DNA of 64,000 nucleotides from Pyxicephalus adspersus (lineage: Eukaryota; Chordata; Amphibia; Anura; Pyxicephalidae): contig NC_092860.1 in assembly GCF_032062135.1 (NCBI RefSeq), forward strand, positions 63,132,949 to 63,196,948. Direction: 5' to 3'. Both the position numbers and the translations under genes were made by a program. The notes beneath the pieces were generated by a model, which saw only the letters and a program-made list of their open reading frames with translations, was not told the origin of the DNA and searched no databases. Numbering within the stretch: position 1 is the stretch's first letter; each line of letters begins with the position of its first letter. Positions 43,018 to 53,760 of the stretch are shown here, one piece after another.

Positions 43018-43118
43018 CGAATGGGGGGGGGGGGGTCTATGTGAGAAGGAAAAGACTCATATATATCATAATCATAAAATATCATATATCATATATCATA
43101 TATCATAAAAATATCATA
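43018..43118. repeat. G-run and ATATATCAT short tandem repeat
   Basis: A run of 13 G at 43022-43034 and about five tandem copies of an ATATATCAT/ATCATAT unit at 43066-43118, beside the LTR start. Confidence 0.85.
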
Positions 43119-43140
43119 AGACTTATCATAGACTCCATTT

Positions 43141-43537
43141 TGTAGAAGAACTATCCATAGGAAATATAACAAGTAATCTGTTTTATTGTGGGTGGGGGTG
43201 TGAACATCCTGTAGGACTAGGGGAGTTTCTCTTCTTTGTTAATAAGAACAAAGGGTGTATGGTCACCTGGAGAGGTGTGAAGCGATTCCCGTGATATCAG
43301 GGCCATAAATTGTTTAAGAACATCAACCACTCAGGATTCCTGAATAGTCACTTATCCTGTAAATCTTTATTTGCCTATCTGTATCACCTACTTTACTTTG
43401 TATAAATAACACCATCTTTTCTGAAAAAAACAAAACAGCAACTCGATCGGAACGGGTGTCTGTGTCTGTACTCTTATGATTGTACTAATAATCTAACAGC
43501 TGACGTTTTATTTATTGTGTACATTTGTTCCCTGACA
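43141..43537 (+). mobile_element. Putative LTR of an endogenous retrovirus-like element
   Basis: Starts TGTAGAAGAACTATCC and ends TGTTCCCTGACA, giving TG/CA borders and about 397 bp. GTATAAATAACACC at 43401 could be a TATA box. Immediately downstream TTTGGTGCCAAAACATCCGGG (trimmed) resembles a primer-binding site (TGG-start), followed by leader-like sequence to about 43700. No gag, pol or env is present. Confidence 0.5.
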
Positions 43538-43539
43538 TT

Positions 43540-43560
43540 TGGTGCCAAAACATCCGGGAT
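43540..43560 (+). promoter_or_regulatory. Primer-binding-site-like sequence
   Basis: TGGTGCCAAAACATCCGGGA follows the LTR end by two bases. TGG matches the CCA end of a tRNA. The tRNA identity cannot be assigned from this sequence alone. Confidence 0.4.
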
Positions 43561-43754
43561 GGACAGATGATCATTGGACCAGCGTCTTAGTAACTGCACT
43601 GGAGCAATCGGAAGATGCCCAGTCGGCAGGTAAACCTATTTAGCTTACCAGGGTTCTTCCCTTGCTACACACTGTTAAGTTACATTGTCTAGTCTGGTGA
43701 GTCACCCTGTATAAACGGTCCATATAGAGAACTCTCTTCCCCATTACATAGATC

Positions 43755-44184
43755 ATTACAAAGAACAAGAGGGCACTCTTTGTGTTTGGAGGAAAAGAAG
43801 TTTAAGCTCTGGATAAGGAAGGGATTCTTTACTGTAAGGTCTGTGAAAATGTGAAATCGGCTCCCTCAGGAAGTAGTTTCAGCAACTACTATAGATTGCT
43901 TTAAGAAAAAGCTAGATGTTTTTCTGGAAACACAGAATATAACTGGGTATTAAGGCTTTAAAGTAAAAATAACAATGACTGTTGATCCAGGGAACATCCG
44001 AATGCCTCAAGGAATCAGGAAATAATTTTTTTCTCCTGTTGAAGCAAATTGTACCAGGGTTTTTTTGCCTTCCTCTGGACCAACTATGTCTTACAACTCT
44101 CCCCTGCTCCCAATTACTACTTACTCTTATTTTATCCCAGGGCTTAATCCTAAATCTTTCTTGGGGCAACCCTCTGATTCCAGC
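43755..44184 (+). pseudogene. CR1-like LINE ORF2 end and 3' region
   Basis: Frame with GHSLCLEEKKFKLWIRKGFF, TVRSVKM-stop-NRLPQEVVS and FKKKLDVFLE ending in a stop at 43952. This is the C-terminal end of CR1-type ORF2 (F..R....WN.LP.EVV......F...LD). The conserved Trp codon is TGA. The 3' UTR follows with GATCCAGGGAACATC and TTTGCCTTCCTCTGGACCAA. The remnant is part of the block that interrupts L1-C. Confidence 0.8.
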
Positions 44185-44189
44185 TACAC

Positions 44190-45092
44190 CAAGTGGTGAC
44201 AGGGGACTCTGTTCACCCCTTTGCACAAATTGTGCCCCCAGAGGCACATAGGCCAATGCACAACTGGCAATATTTACAATTGTGTCACTTTGTGGGGTCT
44301 CTACCTCGCTGTTTACATTCAGGGTCAGATCTAACCCCTCTGGAGGCCATGCTAAATAGCAGTGAAAGACCTCTTCACACTGTATCGCTGCTCTGTAAGC
44401 TTTTAATTTATCTCAAAGGCCCAAAGTCCCAGAAAAAGGCTATCTTGTGCTTGGCGCACAAAACATCTATATGTGCCAAGATACAGGAAGGCAACTTTTA
44501 ACTTCTCTCTAGATGATACTATGTACCTGCACACATACACCGTATGTTCCCTCAGGAATCTCCGCTATGTTGGAGAGGGTGCGGAATGCACGTCACAATG
44601 TCGCATATTTGGTGGCACTGCCCAGTGATTGAGAGCTACTGAAGAAAGGTTCTTCAAATGATTGAAACTATTTCAGGAGCCTCCTTAGAGTTTACCCCTT
44701 GGTGTGTTCTTTTCCATTGCACTGACCTACCCTTTGGTAGATACAAACCTTCGCTGGTGCCCATCCTTCCTAATGCAACCAGGGCACAGATATTGCTGTA
44801 TTGGAAGGACTCCAGAGAACCCCCGTTAAAAGGCTGGTTCCAATTGGTGGAGGAAATTTGTAAAATGGAGGAAGGTTATCATGATTTTCAAGATATGTCC
44901 TCACGGTTCACTGCTATCTGGGCCCCCTGGATATTGTTCAAAGATAACGCTCAATACCTTAGCATTCTCAGGTCAAGATTAGGGCATTTGTATGTCTTTA
45001 CTGGATTGCTTAAGGGTGCTTTTAGACAAGGTATTGATAGACTCAAGTCCCTTTACACTGCTATTTCAGATGGGTGTTTTGAAGACTACTAA
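44190..45092 (+). pseudogene. L1-C ORF2 C-terminal region
   Basis: PMHNWQYLQLCHFVGSLPRC and SDLTPLEAMLNSSERPLHTV, then FPQESPLCWRGCGMHVTMSH and IWWHCPVIE (the Cys/His motif at the L1 ORF2 end, with an extra residue), and a 144-residue frame to a stop at 45092 containing ARAQILLYWKDSREPPLKGW. In intact L1s this region supports RNA binding and target-primed reverse transcription. Confidence 0.85.
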
Positions 45093-45275
45093 TTGTTATT
45101 GCACCACTGTGCATTTCCAATGTTATATGCTGAATATAGACTATTTGATATACTTAAATGACATTCACTCTTGTTGTTGATGTTAATGTTTTTTTATTTT
45201 TGTGTCATTTCCCCTTGTGTCATTTCCTGCTCCTAAAACCACCATTGTCATTTCCTGCTCCAGAAATCAACCATT

Positions 45276-45490
45276 ACTACTGGAAGCATATAAGAAAATC
45301 CAACTTTTCGCAGATTTATATCAAACCACATTACAAGCTAGGAAAAAATTCCCACCACTTACCAAGATTATAAGAAAATGGAAAATTCCATATAAGTGGT
45401 GACTTCCAACAAAACTAATCATATCTAATATAGGGAGAAATTACCCAGTGCCAAATATAGAACCTAGGATGCAATTGTTGTCAGAATGAA
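45276..45490 (+). pseudogene. L1 ORF1 C-terminal domain
   Basis: Reads LLEAYKKIQLFADLYQTTLQ, ARKKFPPLTKIIRKWKIPYK and LPTKLIISNIGRNYPVPNIE. This is the CTD of L1 ORF1p, which typically reads F.DLS..T...R..F.PI...LR...I.Y.WGFP.KL. It ends in a stop near 45490. Confidence 0.8.
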
Positions 45491-45867
45491 TAATTAATAC
45501 TGAAATCTCTCCACAACGTCAATCCACATCTCCCAGATGTATGAACTCAGAATGCACATGAATTGTTCTTTATTTTCTGTGCCCTTTAATATATCTTTTT
45601 CAAACAGATATATTTGGCTCCAAATTCTATGTTGTTTAGGGTCACAAAGATTGAAGTGCCCTGAACTGTTTCTCACCCCTCCACGAGTTACCAAAGCAGA
45701 GTTTCTCTGCCTATCTACCTGGAATTTTTGACCAGGATGTTTTATTTTGTTCTTGTTATCTCTCTTTTTTCTATTTTTTTATTATTTCAAAGACCAGTCT
45801 CCACTTGCCAGTACAACTTTTTAACACACTATCCGAACAGTGACATGTAACATCTTAATCCATAATT

Positions 45868-48250
45868 ATGGGAATTTTTTTCTTGTCCATTAATGTGAAG
45901 GGCTTAAACAATCCCTTTAAACGATCATCACTCCTGAAAGAGACTCAAGCACAAAATGGAGATATTTTTGTACAAGAATCGCATTTTGCGAAAGGAAAGC
46001 TACCTGTATGGAATCTACATAGATTTCTGCACATATACATGGCTAATGCGGATGTGAAAACGTGAAGTGTTATCATTGCCATAACGGACTCTGTCAATTT
46101 CCAATATATCAATCATAATGAAGATCCCCATGGAAGATTCATCATCCTGGTGTGTCAAGTTAATATTGTCACCTTTACTTTGGTTAATGTTTATGCACCA
46201 AATACGAAACAAAAGTCATGACCAATGTTACATCAGCATGACAAGAAACTCTAATACTAGTTTGTGACATCAATACAATGGCAGATTACACAATTGATTT
46301 GTCAACCTTACCTAAACGTACACCAACCCAATTAGCAAACTTTTTCTCAACTAATGATCTCTATGATGTCTGGAGTTGTCAACACAGTTCAGAGAGAGAT
46401 TACACATATTTTTCAGTTTTGCATGCTTCCTACTCAAGGATTGACTTTTTTTAACCGATATTTGGTCACTACAAAAGACTACGTCATCATCCATGGAACC
46501 AATTTCCTAGTCGGATCATGCGCCAATTAGTATTAGTATTGACCACCACCACCACCACTTGACCACCTTTGGAAACTTAACACCCTATTAATGACACATC
46601 CGAACATTGCACGACAAGTGGAAGAAGTGCACGGTTAATTTTTTTAAACTAATGACTTATATAAAAATTTTCCCCTTTGAAAAAAAGACAGAAGCAGAAG
46701 CGAATCTTAGATCTCCTTGAGTGTATTAAAATCAATGATGCTCCCAATAAAAAATGCCCTTTTCAATCTCTAACAAGTACTTTAGCAAAAGATAGACATC
46801 AGTTAAGATCCCTTTTGCTATACAAATCGAAAAGTCCCATCAAAAATTTAAAGCAAAACAATACGTTTTGCATACTAAAGCAGTAGCTTATTTAGCGAGA
46901 CACCTGAAAGCTCAAAAGAACAAATCTAAAATTGTATCTCTAATTGACCCAATCTCTCAGAAATCATGTACTAACCTTAAAACTATAGCCAATGCATTTC
47001 CTAATTACTATTCTTCTTTAAATAATCAGTCCTATGATGTTTCAACACCTCACCCACTATAGATAAAATAGACTCATTCCTAAGAAAAGTAAAATTGCCT
47101 TTTCTATCTACTGAGCAACTTGAATCTATATCAACCCTTTTCACTACTCAAAAAATATCTAGAGCAATTAAATCTCTCTCAAATGGCAAATCACCAGAAG
47201 CAGATGGCTTCCTGAATGAATATTATAAATGTTTCCATTTCCCAATTAATTCCATATTTAAAAGAGATCCTTGATTTAGCTGCTACTCTTTGCAGGTTCT
47301 TTTCCTGATAGTCGGCGGTGATAGTCACGATCCCTAAGACAGGCAAGGACCCAACGAAGATCATTAGTTATAGACCTATTTTGCTTTTAAACACTGATGT
47401 GAAGATGTTTGCAAAATTACTGGCATAGAGATTAGAATTCCTAACCTGGTCAACCCTGATCAGGAAGGATTTGTGAATCATAGACACTATGATGTCCAGA
47501 TGGCACTAGGCGGTTAATAATTATTATGTTATTAATATGTTATTATGTTATATTATGTTATTATTAGGACATGTTGAATTCCTCAAACAGCCTTCTCTGC
47601 TTCTTTTTTTGGATGCAGAGAAGGAGTTTGACAGAGTACATTGAGGCTTTTTATCCAAATTTGTTGGACAAAATAGTTTTTTCTGGCTTCATTAAAACAA
47701 AAATCATGTCTTTGTACTCTAGTCTTCACATCCGGAGCTATTTCATCTTCACTCCCAATTACAAATGGTACACGTCAGGGCTGCCCCTGCCCCCAGTAAT
47801 TTTTTTTTATTACTGGATCCTCCAGCAGAATATACACGTAGTAGTTCGGTTGTTAAAGGTGTCTTTTCCAACGTATCATTAGTCATTGGTATCTTACTCC
47901 CTATTAGTTTTCAACATTTTCTACTTCCCACTCAGCTTACTGCTGGAGAATTTGTGGAGCAATAGGCTTACTTCCGTGCGTTCTTTGGTTTTGAAGATCT
48001 ATTGGACTGAAATATTCCAGTTGATCACTGAAAAAACGCTTTCGCAGCCATCATATGCCAGAATTGGCTATTTTACATATAGACATTGAACAATTTCCTA
48101 GCAAGCTTAGGTCATTTGTTATTCACATATTGTTGTTAGCAAAATTGCATATCACCAAGTTGTGGAGAAATACTCAAATTCCAAACCATAGGGAAGTGAT
48201 TGTGGACCTAAACCTATGTTGTGCATATAAAAAATTGCTTGCCACTTAAA
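45868..48250 (+). pseudogene. L1 ORF2, endonuclease and reverse transcriptase remnants
   Basis: Starts MGIFFLSINVKGLNNPFKRS and DIFVQESHFAKGKLPVW (QESH endonuclease motif), then LVNVYAPNTKQK. RT pieces: LSNGKSPEADGFLNEYYKCF (GKSPG.DG..), a block equivalent to YRPI-LLNTDVK-FAK-LA at 47370, NLVNPDQEGFVNHRH, LFLDAEKEFDRVH (motif A with Asp) and FFLLLDPPAEYTRSSSVVKG. Motif C was not found in readable form. Many stops. Confidence 0.85.
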
Positions 48251-49000
48251 ATTTGAGATAGGAAAGTTTTTTGGGAAAATAGGAGGCTTGGTTAAATCAT
48301 CCCCTCTGTAACATCACAAGTTAATGTGATATTCGGTATGTTTACACGACAATGAAACTGCTAACTGAACTAGAATGATAAACTGATATTCTGGTATTTG
48401 TCTTTGATTTTTATTCTCTTACTTTATTCTTGCTGTAATCTTTCTATATTGATGTTATATATGTTCTTGTTCTTAACTGTATGTTTTTTTCTCCTATACT
48501 TAATTGATTGTAATTAATATAATAAACCTATAATATATAAAAACCTTTATTAAAGACTTATTGAACTATAACATACACTCTCCCTCCAGAGCAACTAAAC
48601 GATATAATAGAAACTTTTCATTAACACATGGTATGATATGAGGGCTTTGGGTGCATCTTAGTACACAGTAGAAAAGATGCCTATATTAATATATTTATAG
48701 AAACCCAGATTTGTTTAGTTGGCTGTTGTTTTTCTGCTTTAAATTAGACAATTTATATTGGTTTTTGAGTGTGAAACATCATCTCGCAAGTGTTTCATTA
48801 GACATGCTGCATTTTGTTTGACCCTTTGATTTGTTTCCGCCCCTTCCTTCCTTTCCCTTTGATTCTCCTTTATTGTTTTGTTAAGTTATCAAAGAGAAGT
48901 GTAGTGTAGTGTGGGAAGTGTACTCTTTTTGTATGTATTGTAATAATTTTATTACTACCTTTGACAATAAAATGAATAAGATCATTTTTAAAAAAAGTCC
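48251..49000 (+). other. L1 3' noncoding region
   Basis: AT-rich, with no open frame of note. It includes AATAAAATGAATAAGATCAT near 48966 and an A-run. It may contain more than one LINE 3' end. Confidence 0.5.
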
Positions 49001-49009
49001 ACGTATACT

Positions 49010-49353
49010 ATATCAACTGCTACCCTTTTGTCTAACTGTTGCTTACTTCCTCATATAAAAAGGACAAATTTGTTTGACAACTTTGGTCTTTATTGAAACT
49101 ATGCTGGCTATAACCTCCATTATTTTGTAACAAAAACTCTTCTATGTGGTTCTTTACAAAACTCTCCAGCATCTTTCCAACTATAGAAGGTAAACTTAAA
49201 GGTCTGTAGTTTCTTGATAATGACTTTGCTCCCACATTGGACCACATTGGCCTTATGTCAATCTATTGGTGCTATGCCAATGATTAAAGATTTTCTAAAA
49301 ATTAGAAACAATGGCTTTGAAATAACAGAGCCCACCTCTTTTGAGGACACATG
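49010..49353 (-). pseudogene. CR1-like LINE RT fragment, second copy
   Basis: Same region as 6591-7066: SRNYRPLSLPSIVGKMLESF, VKNHIEEFLLQNNGG and SQHSFNKDQSCQTNLSFL, with the upstream FKAIVSNF part on the plus-strand side. It is cut at 49353 by the LTR-like sequence that follows. Confidence 0.85.
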
Positions 49354-50031
49354 TGTCACGGTGCTGCGGGGCAGGATGGCGGACCCTCCATGTCACCAGC
49401 TCTGTTGGCACAGATGTGCCTGGGACGCAGAGACTAAGAAGCAGCTGCCCGGTCTTCACCAGAGCCTCCAGAGGTGATGGTGTTATGCTGCGGGCAACTG
49501 GCAGGTTGGGCCCCCCATGCATGCAGAGGCTGGTGACTGTGACAGACAGGAATCAGGCAAGGTGCCATAACATGGGACAGAACCGTAGTCAAACAAGCCA
49601 TAGATCAGGGCAGGTGGCAAGCAGGAGTAGTCAACTGTCAAAGTCGGTACACAGTAAATCAGTAACTGGAAACACAGGCTGGAATAGCTGGAACCTGGAA
49701 ACAGAGCCTAAGGAAACTCCTTGTTCAGGCAACTTTCATTTGCCAGTCACTTATTTTTATAGGGGAGGTCATATGGCAGAGCAGAGTCACATGACCAGCA
49801 AGTGAGAGAACCCACCAACAGAGAGAGTGCTGGAGTAGAGGCAGCTCAGGTGGAGTTTACACTTCAGACAGCAGAGGGAGTGCTTCTGCAAAATACTCTG
49901 GTTCTTAGGAGTAAAGGAGCAGCTCTCAGAGGAAAACATGCTTAAGACCAGGAAGTGACCAGCAGTCAAGATTCCAGAACAGGGCTGCTACTACTGCTGG
50001 CTGCAGAGGAATGTGAGGTGGGTGGGTTACA
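49354..50031. mobile_element. Possible solo LTR inserted in the CR1 fragment
   Basis: Starts TGTCACGGTGCTGCGGGGCA and ends GGTGGGTTACA, so the borders are TGT/ACA over 678 bp. GC-rich, no coding motif. The CR1 match stops exactly at its left edge. No 5-bp target duplication is visible (ACATG left, ATAAC right), so the right border may be wrong. Confidence 0.45.
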
Positions 50032-50231
50032 ATAACATAACAAGGTTTGCTAATGATAAATGAAACCACAACTAAATAAACAACAAAAAAGATTAAAAAT
50101 TAAATATATAATGTGTTGACATGCAGGGCTGTGGAGTCGGAGTTGGAGTTGGAGACAATTGTGGGTACCTGGAGTTGGAGTCGGAGTTGCTAAAAATGTG
50201 CCAACTCCGACTCCTGATAAATTTAATTTAT

Positions 50232-51158
50232 AATAAAAAAATACAGCAAGTTCAAATGTCCTGTTTCACAAACAATAGTGATAATTGAGTATGTCTCTGA
50301 TGTAAGAATAAAGTCTAGTGCACATTTGTATTTTCACTAATGTGAAGTTCAGCTAAGCTATCATACAACCTGACATTCACATTATTGTAATCTGGATTAT
50401 GTACTTTACAAAAAGTGTTTTCATTTTATTTCAGATATAATGTGTTTAACAAGTTCATTTCAGTGTAAACAAGTGTAATGATATAGGTGTAGGTGAGTGT
50501 TATGGCCTGATGTGTGTTCAGGTGTCCTGTCTGCACTCTCTATATATGCTTCCATCCAGGGCTGAACCTTAACATCATTTTGCACACTACCTAATACTGG
50601 GAAGTTAGTTAAGTGGTCCCCCTGGCCCTGGAGCCTCCCACTGTCCTGTCGTCAGCAAAGGATCAGCAAACAAAGATAAAGGCAGCAGTGTCTGCTCAAC
50701 TTCTTCTATCTGCTAAAAAGCAGGAGGAACAGCTTTTTGGATTCAACTGTAAGTGTTCATGTTTATTTTAAAACTGCATGGCTGCTTGAGTGTACTATGA
50801 TGGAAGGCTGTGTGCATGTTTCTGGATAAAACTGCAGGGCTATGTGTATATTTGTGTGTATGGTGCAGGAATGTATGAATGTTTGTGTATAGTGCATATT
50901 GTGTGTGTTTCTGAGTAAAACGTAGGGCTCTGTGTTGTGTGTAATAGTATATATGTTCGTGCATGTTTTTCTGTATAGGACAAATAATGTCTAAGTTTAG
51001 TGAAGGGCTATAGCTTATTTGTGTGTATAGTGCCATGTCATATGTATTTTTGCAAAAGTTCAGGTCTATGTGTATTTTTGTATTTAAATCAAAGAATATG
51101 CTAGTTAGTATAGCATATTTTATATTTATATTTTAGTGAAAGCGGCACCCCATTTACA
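50232..51158 (+). other. hAT3 noncoding 5' region
   Basis: Between the terminus and the transposase. It contains several TATGTGTAT/TTTGTGTATA-like imperfect repeats at 50750-51070. It could hold the promoter and an intron; TTTTTTGGATTCAACTGTAAGT near 50740 resembles a splice donor. Confidence 0.4.
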
Positions 51159-51620
51159 ATGGTAAAAAGTCTGTCAAAATGCATGATAAAGTCTGCTGTT
51201 TATGAGCACTTTACATTATCAAGTGATGGGAAACATTACGTGTGCCAATGTATTCTTGAAGATGATGGTGAAAAACAATGTGATGCAAAAATTAGCAGTT
51301 TCAGTGGGTCTAACAAAAATGCACCTACAAGAGCATCAAATTTGAAAAGACACTTGCAGCGTTTTCATCCTAAAGTGTTAGAAGTTGTGAATGAGAAAGA
51401 TATCAAAAAAATAATCCATCTACTTCTGGGATAAAAAATGTTCAGAAATCTACTGGAGACCAAACACAACTAAGAAGATTCTTTTTATCTGACAAAGTTA
51501 CAATAACAATGACACCAGAAAAATTCAAAAACCACATTATTGAAATGGTAGTAAAGAAGTATTACAGCAGGGAGATCACCTGCCCATTCTCAAACAGGAC
51601 AGGACTAAAGTCCACTGCCT
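51159..51620 (+). pseudogene. hAT3 transposase N-terminus with BED zinc finger
   Basis: Frame 51159-51434: SAVYEHFTLSSDGKHYVCQC, EKQCDAKISSFSGSN, APTRASNLKRHLQRFHPKVL. This is a BED-type finger (Cys pair, then a HLQRFH His pair) at residues about 15-75, used for DNA binding. After a frameshift, TMTPEKFKNHIIEMVVKKYY gives the helical region that follows in hAT transposases. The RNase H-like catalytic part is missing. Confidence 0.85.
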
Positions 51621-52340
51621 ATGGACATATCTAACCTGGCAGACACACCTATTGGCTCGCAGGTAACATCCTCCTCTACTGCACAGGAAGTCTACAACCT
51701 ATTGCTACCTTATTTTGATACAAAATTTAACGACCTTCAAGCTACCCTTGATGCAATGCTCCAGCAGATTTCTATTAATACTTCTCATGTATCTGAATTG
51801 GAGCAGAGAGTGAGTGATCTGGAGGATCAAATACTACAACACCAATCCACAATCACCATCCGATCCAACCAACTGGCGTCACTGTCCGAAAAATATGAGG
51901 ATATGGAAAACAGAAACCAGCGTTCTAACCTACACTTTCTGGGAATTCCAGAAACTCACGCATGGTTGAATGCATACACCGTATTGGTCCTGGGGACCGC
52001 ATCTCCAATGTAAAACCACAAGCAGTGATCGCAAAGTTTTTCCACTACATGGATAAGGAACGCATCCTGTCTACCTACAAAAAATCTGGCACTCTACAGG
52101 TTAATGGATACAAGATACTCATCTTTCAAGATTTCTCTGCAGCGGTCAAGCAACAACGATGAGCTTTCCCTCCTGCCTGCAAGTTTCTGGTTAAACGGAA
52201 AATACGTTTTGCCTTATTATATCCGGCTAAGCTCAAAGTTACTAACAATAGATCTCTTTTGCTACTGGATTACCCGGAATCATCCCTTTCTTGTTTGAAA
52301 GAAGCTCTGACATCATCCACCACTGATGATTTGCCAGTAT
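51621..52340 (+). pseudogene. L1-D ORF1
   Basis: Residues 1-130: MDISNLADTPIGSQVTSS, a coiled coil (HVSELEQRVSDLEDQILQHQ) and YEDMENRNQRSNLHFLGIPE, the RRM entry. After a frameshift it continues ECIHRIGPGDRISNVKPQAV and IAKFFHYMDKERILSTYKKS (RRM), then FPPACKFLVKRKIRFALLYP and AKLKVTNNRSLLLLDYPES (CTD). Order and size fit L1 ORF1p with two breaks. Confidence 0.88.
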
Positions 52341-52839
52341 AGTAACTATTTTCTGTTTATGTTTTATATGAAGCACATATTTTATGCTCCCTCCTTTTGT
52401 CTTTTTTATGATTGTACTGTTGCAAATAATGTTACGATATAGGTTAAAAATGGAGACTTTTGCACTTAGCGGATTATTGCTTTTTTCTTGCTATTTGATA
52501 ATTTGGAAAGTAATTTACGCAACAGTCAACAACCACATTTGACAATTGTTCTAAGATGGTTCAAGCTATGTGCCTTCCCTTATGCAGGGAATGAGAAAAT
52601 GTTCTTAGATCTACTTGAAGGTTTGTTTTCTATCTTTCCTTACACAGGCAAAAACGAGATGTTGTTAGTTTTTTTTTTATAGTTAAAATTTAAAATTAAA
52701 TTTTGCATGTTTATATATTGATATTTGCTATGGTAATACAAATTAGGTAGCATAAGTACCCTCCTTGAAAATAAACCATGACGTATAATCCTAGTGTACC
52801 AAATATTCATACCCTAGCAGTTAAAAAAGAACTTAATTT

Positions 52840-53760
52840 GGTTACTTAGAACGTAGGAGGCCTCAATCACCATATTAAACGACGCAAAGTGACTTTCCAT
52901 TTGCCCTCTCTCCACCCAGATCTGGTTTTTCTACAGGAAACCCATCTTAAGACAGGAGATACATTGGCCCTGATTTAGTAAAGTTCTCCAAGGCTGGAGA
53001 GAATACACTTTCATCAGTGAAGCTGGGTGATACAGCAAACCTGGAATGGATCTGGTCTAGCTTTTTGCTTACAAATAGCTTGCCTTTTAGGAAATCCATT
53101 ACAGGTTTGCTGAATTAACCAGCTTCACTGATTAAAGTGTATTCTCTCCAGCCTTGGAGAACTTTAATAAATCAGGGCCATTGCGTCTTCCAGGGTCCTG
53201 GGTTGGTGAAGTGATTGCATCCTCCTACTCCAAGAAGAAAAGAGGGGTGGCTATAATCTTTTGTAAATCACTAACTTACCAATTACTTGATGCCCATATA
53301 GACCAGAGTTCACGCTATTTGTTATTGAAAATGGCTATTCAGGGTACCACCTCTCCTTAATATCTATGCACCCAATGGCTCTAATGTCCACTGTTTGACA
53401 CACATTTCAGAATTACTTTTATCAGGTGATTTTCCAAATCTCATAGTAGGTGGGGATTTTAACTTAGCCCCAGACCCTAAAGTCCATAGATCTATAACAA
53501 ACTCTGCTTCTCGCTTGAGTGTTTTATACAATTAATGGAATCATTGTCCCTTTTAGACCCCTGGAAAACACACAATCCAACCCTGAGTGATAATTCCTGC
53601 TGGTCCAAGGTACATAAGACCTTATCCCGTATGGATTTTTTCTTAACCCTTGACTCACTCTTCCACAAAATCTCGAAAACGGTGTATTTGCCGATCTTTT
53701 TATTGGATAACGCCCCAGTATTGATGAAACTAGAATTAGCACATCCAATTGCTCAATCCC
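52840..53760 (+). pseudogene. L1-D ORF2 endonuclease domain, split by a MITE
   Basis: Before the MITE: VTNVGG-like start with a stop, GGLNHHIKRRKVTFHLPSLH and PDLVFLQETHLKTGDT (QETH motif). After it: LPGSWVGEVIASSYSKKKRG, VAIIFCKSLTYQL, NIYAPNGSNVHC (YAPN), LIVGGDFNLAPDP (GGDFN) and, in a shifted frame, SLLDPWKTHNPT and LSRMDFFLTL (S.MDFFL). Almost all endonuclease motifs can be seen; the Asp and Asn of GDFN are retained. Confidence 0.9.
52967..53178. mobile_element. MITE with long inverted repeats
   Basis: GCCCTGATTTAGTAAAGTTC through GAAGCTGG pairs with CCAGCTTCACTGATTAAAGT through AAATCAGGGC: about 60-bp terminal inverted repeats on a 212-bp element. CATTG flanks both sides (52962-52966 and 53179-53183). 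The GGCCCTGATTTATTAAA-type end is common in frog MITEs. The superfamily is uncertain, because a 3-bp ATT duplication with GGCCCT ends would fit equally well. Its insertion splits an L1-D codon run without other damage. Confidence 0.93.

Larger units (their letters stand above)
35149..45275 (+). mobile_element. Third L1 (L1-C), interrupted twice
   Basis: 5' UTR from 35149; ORF1 35246-36263; Penelope insertion 36264-40984; inter-ORF region and ORF2 endonuclease to the RT start at 41600-42960; an LTR plus CR1 block at about 42970-44180; then the ORF2 C-terminus 44190-45092 and a 3' UTR to about 45275. All coding pieces are plus and in the order expected for one element. Confidence 0.8.
45276..49000 (+). 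mobile_element. L1 3' part (L1-B continuation or separate L1)
   Basis: Begins within ORF1 (CTD at 45276-45490), then ORF2 from 45868 to about 48250, then a 3' region. An A-rich tail (TTTTTAAAAAAAGT) is at about 48982-48996. The missing 5' half and its position directly after L1-C suggest it is the remainder of L1-B, displaced by the L1-C insertion; this is inference. Confidence 0.7.
50125..51620 (+). mobile_element. hAT element 5' part with BED finger (hAT3)
   Basis: Left end GCAGGGCTGTGGAGTCGGAG with tandem GGAGTTGGAG variants, then an inverted CCAACTCCGACTCC (50200), about 900 bp of noncoding sequence and the transposase start at 51159. The element is cut at about 51620 by the insertion of L1-D; no 3' half was found beyond it. 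Confidence 0.75.
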
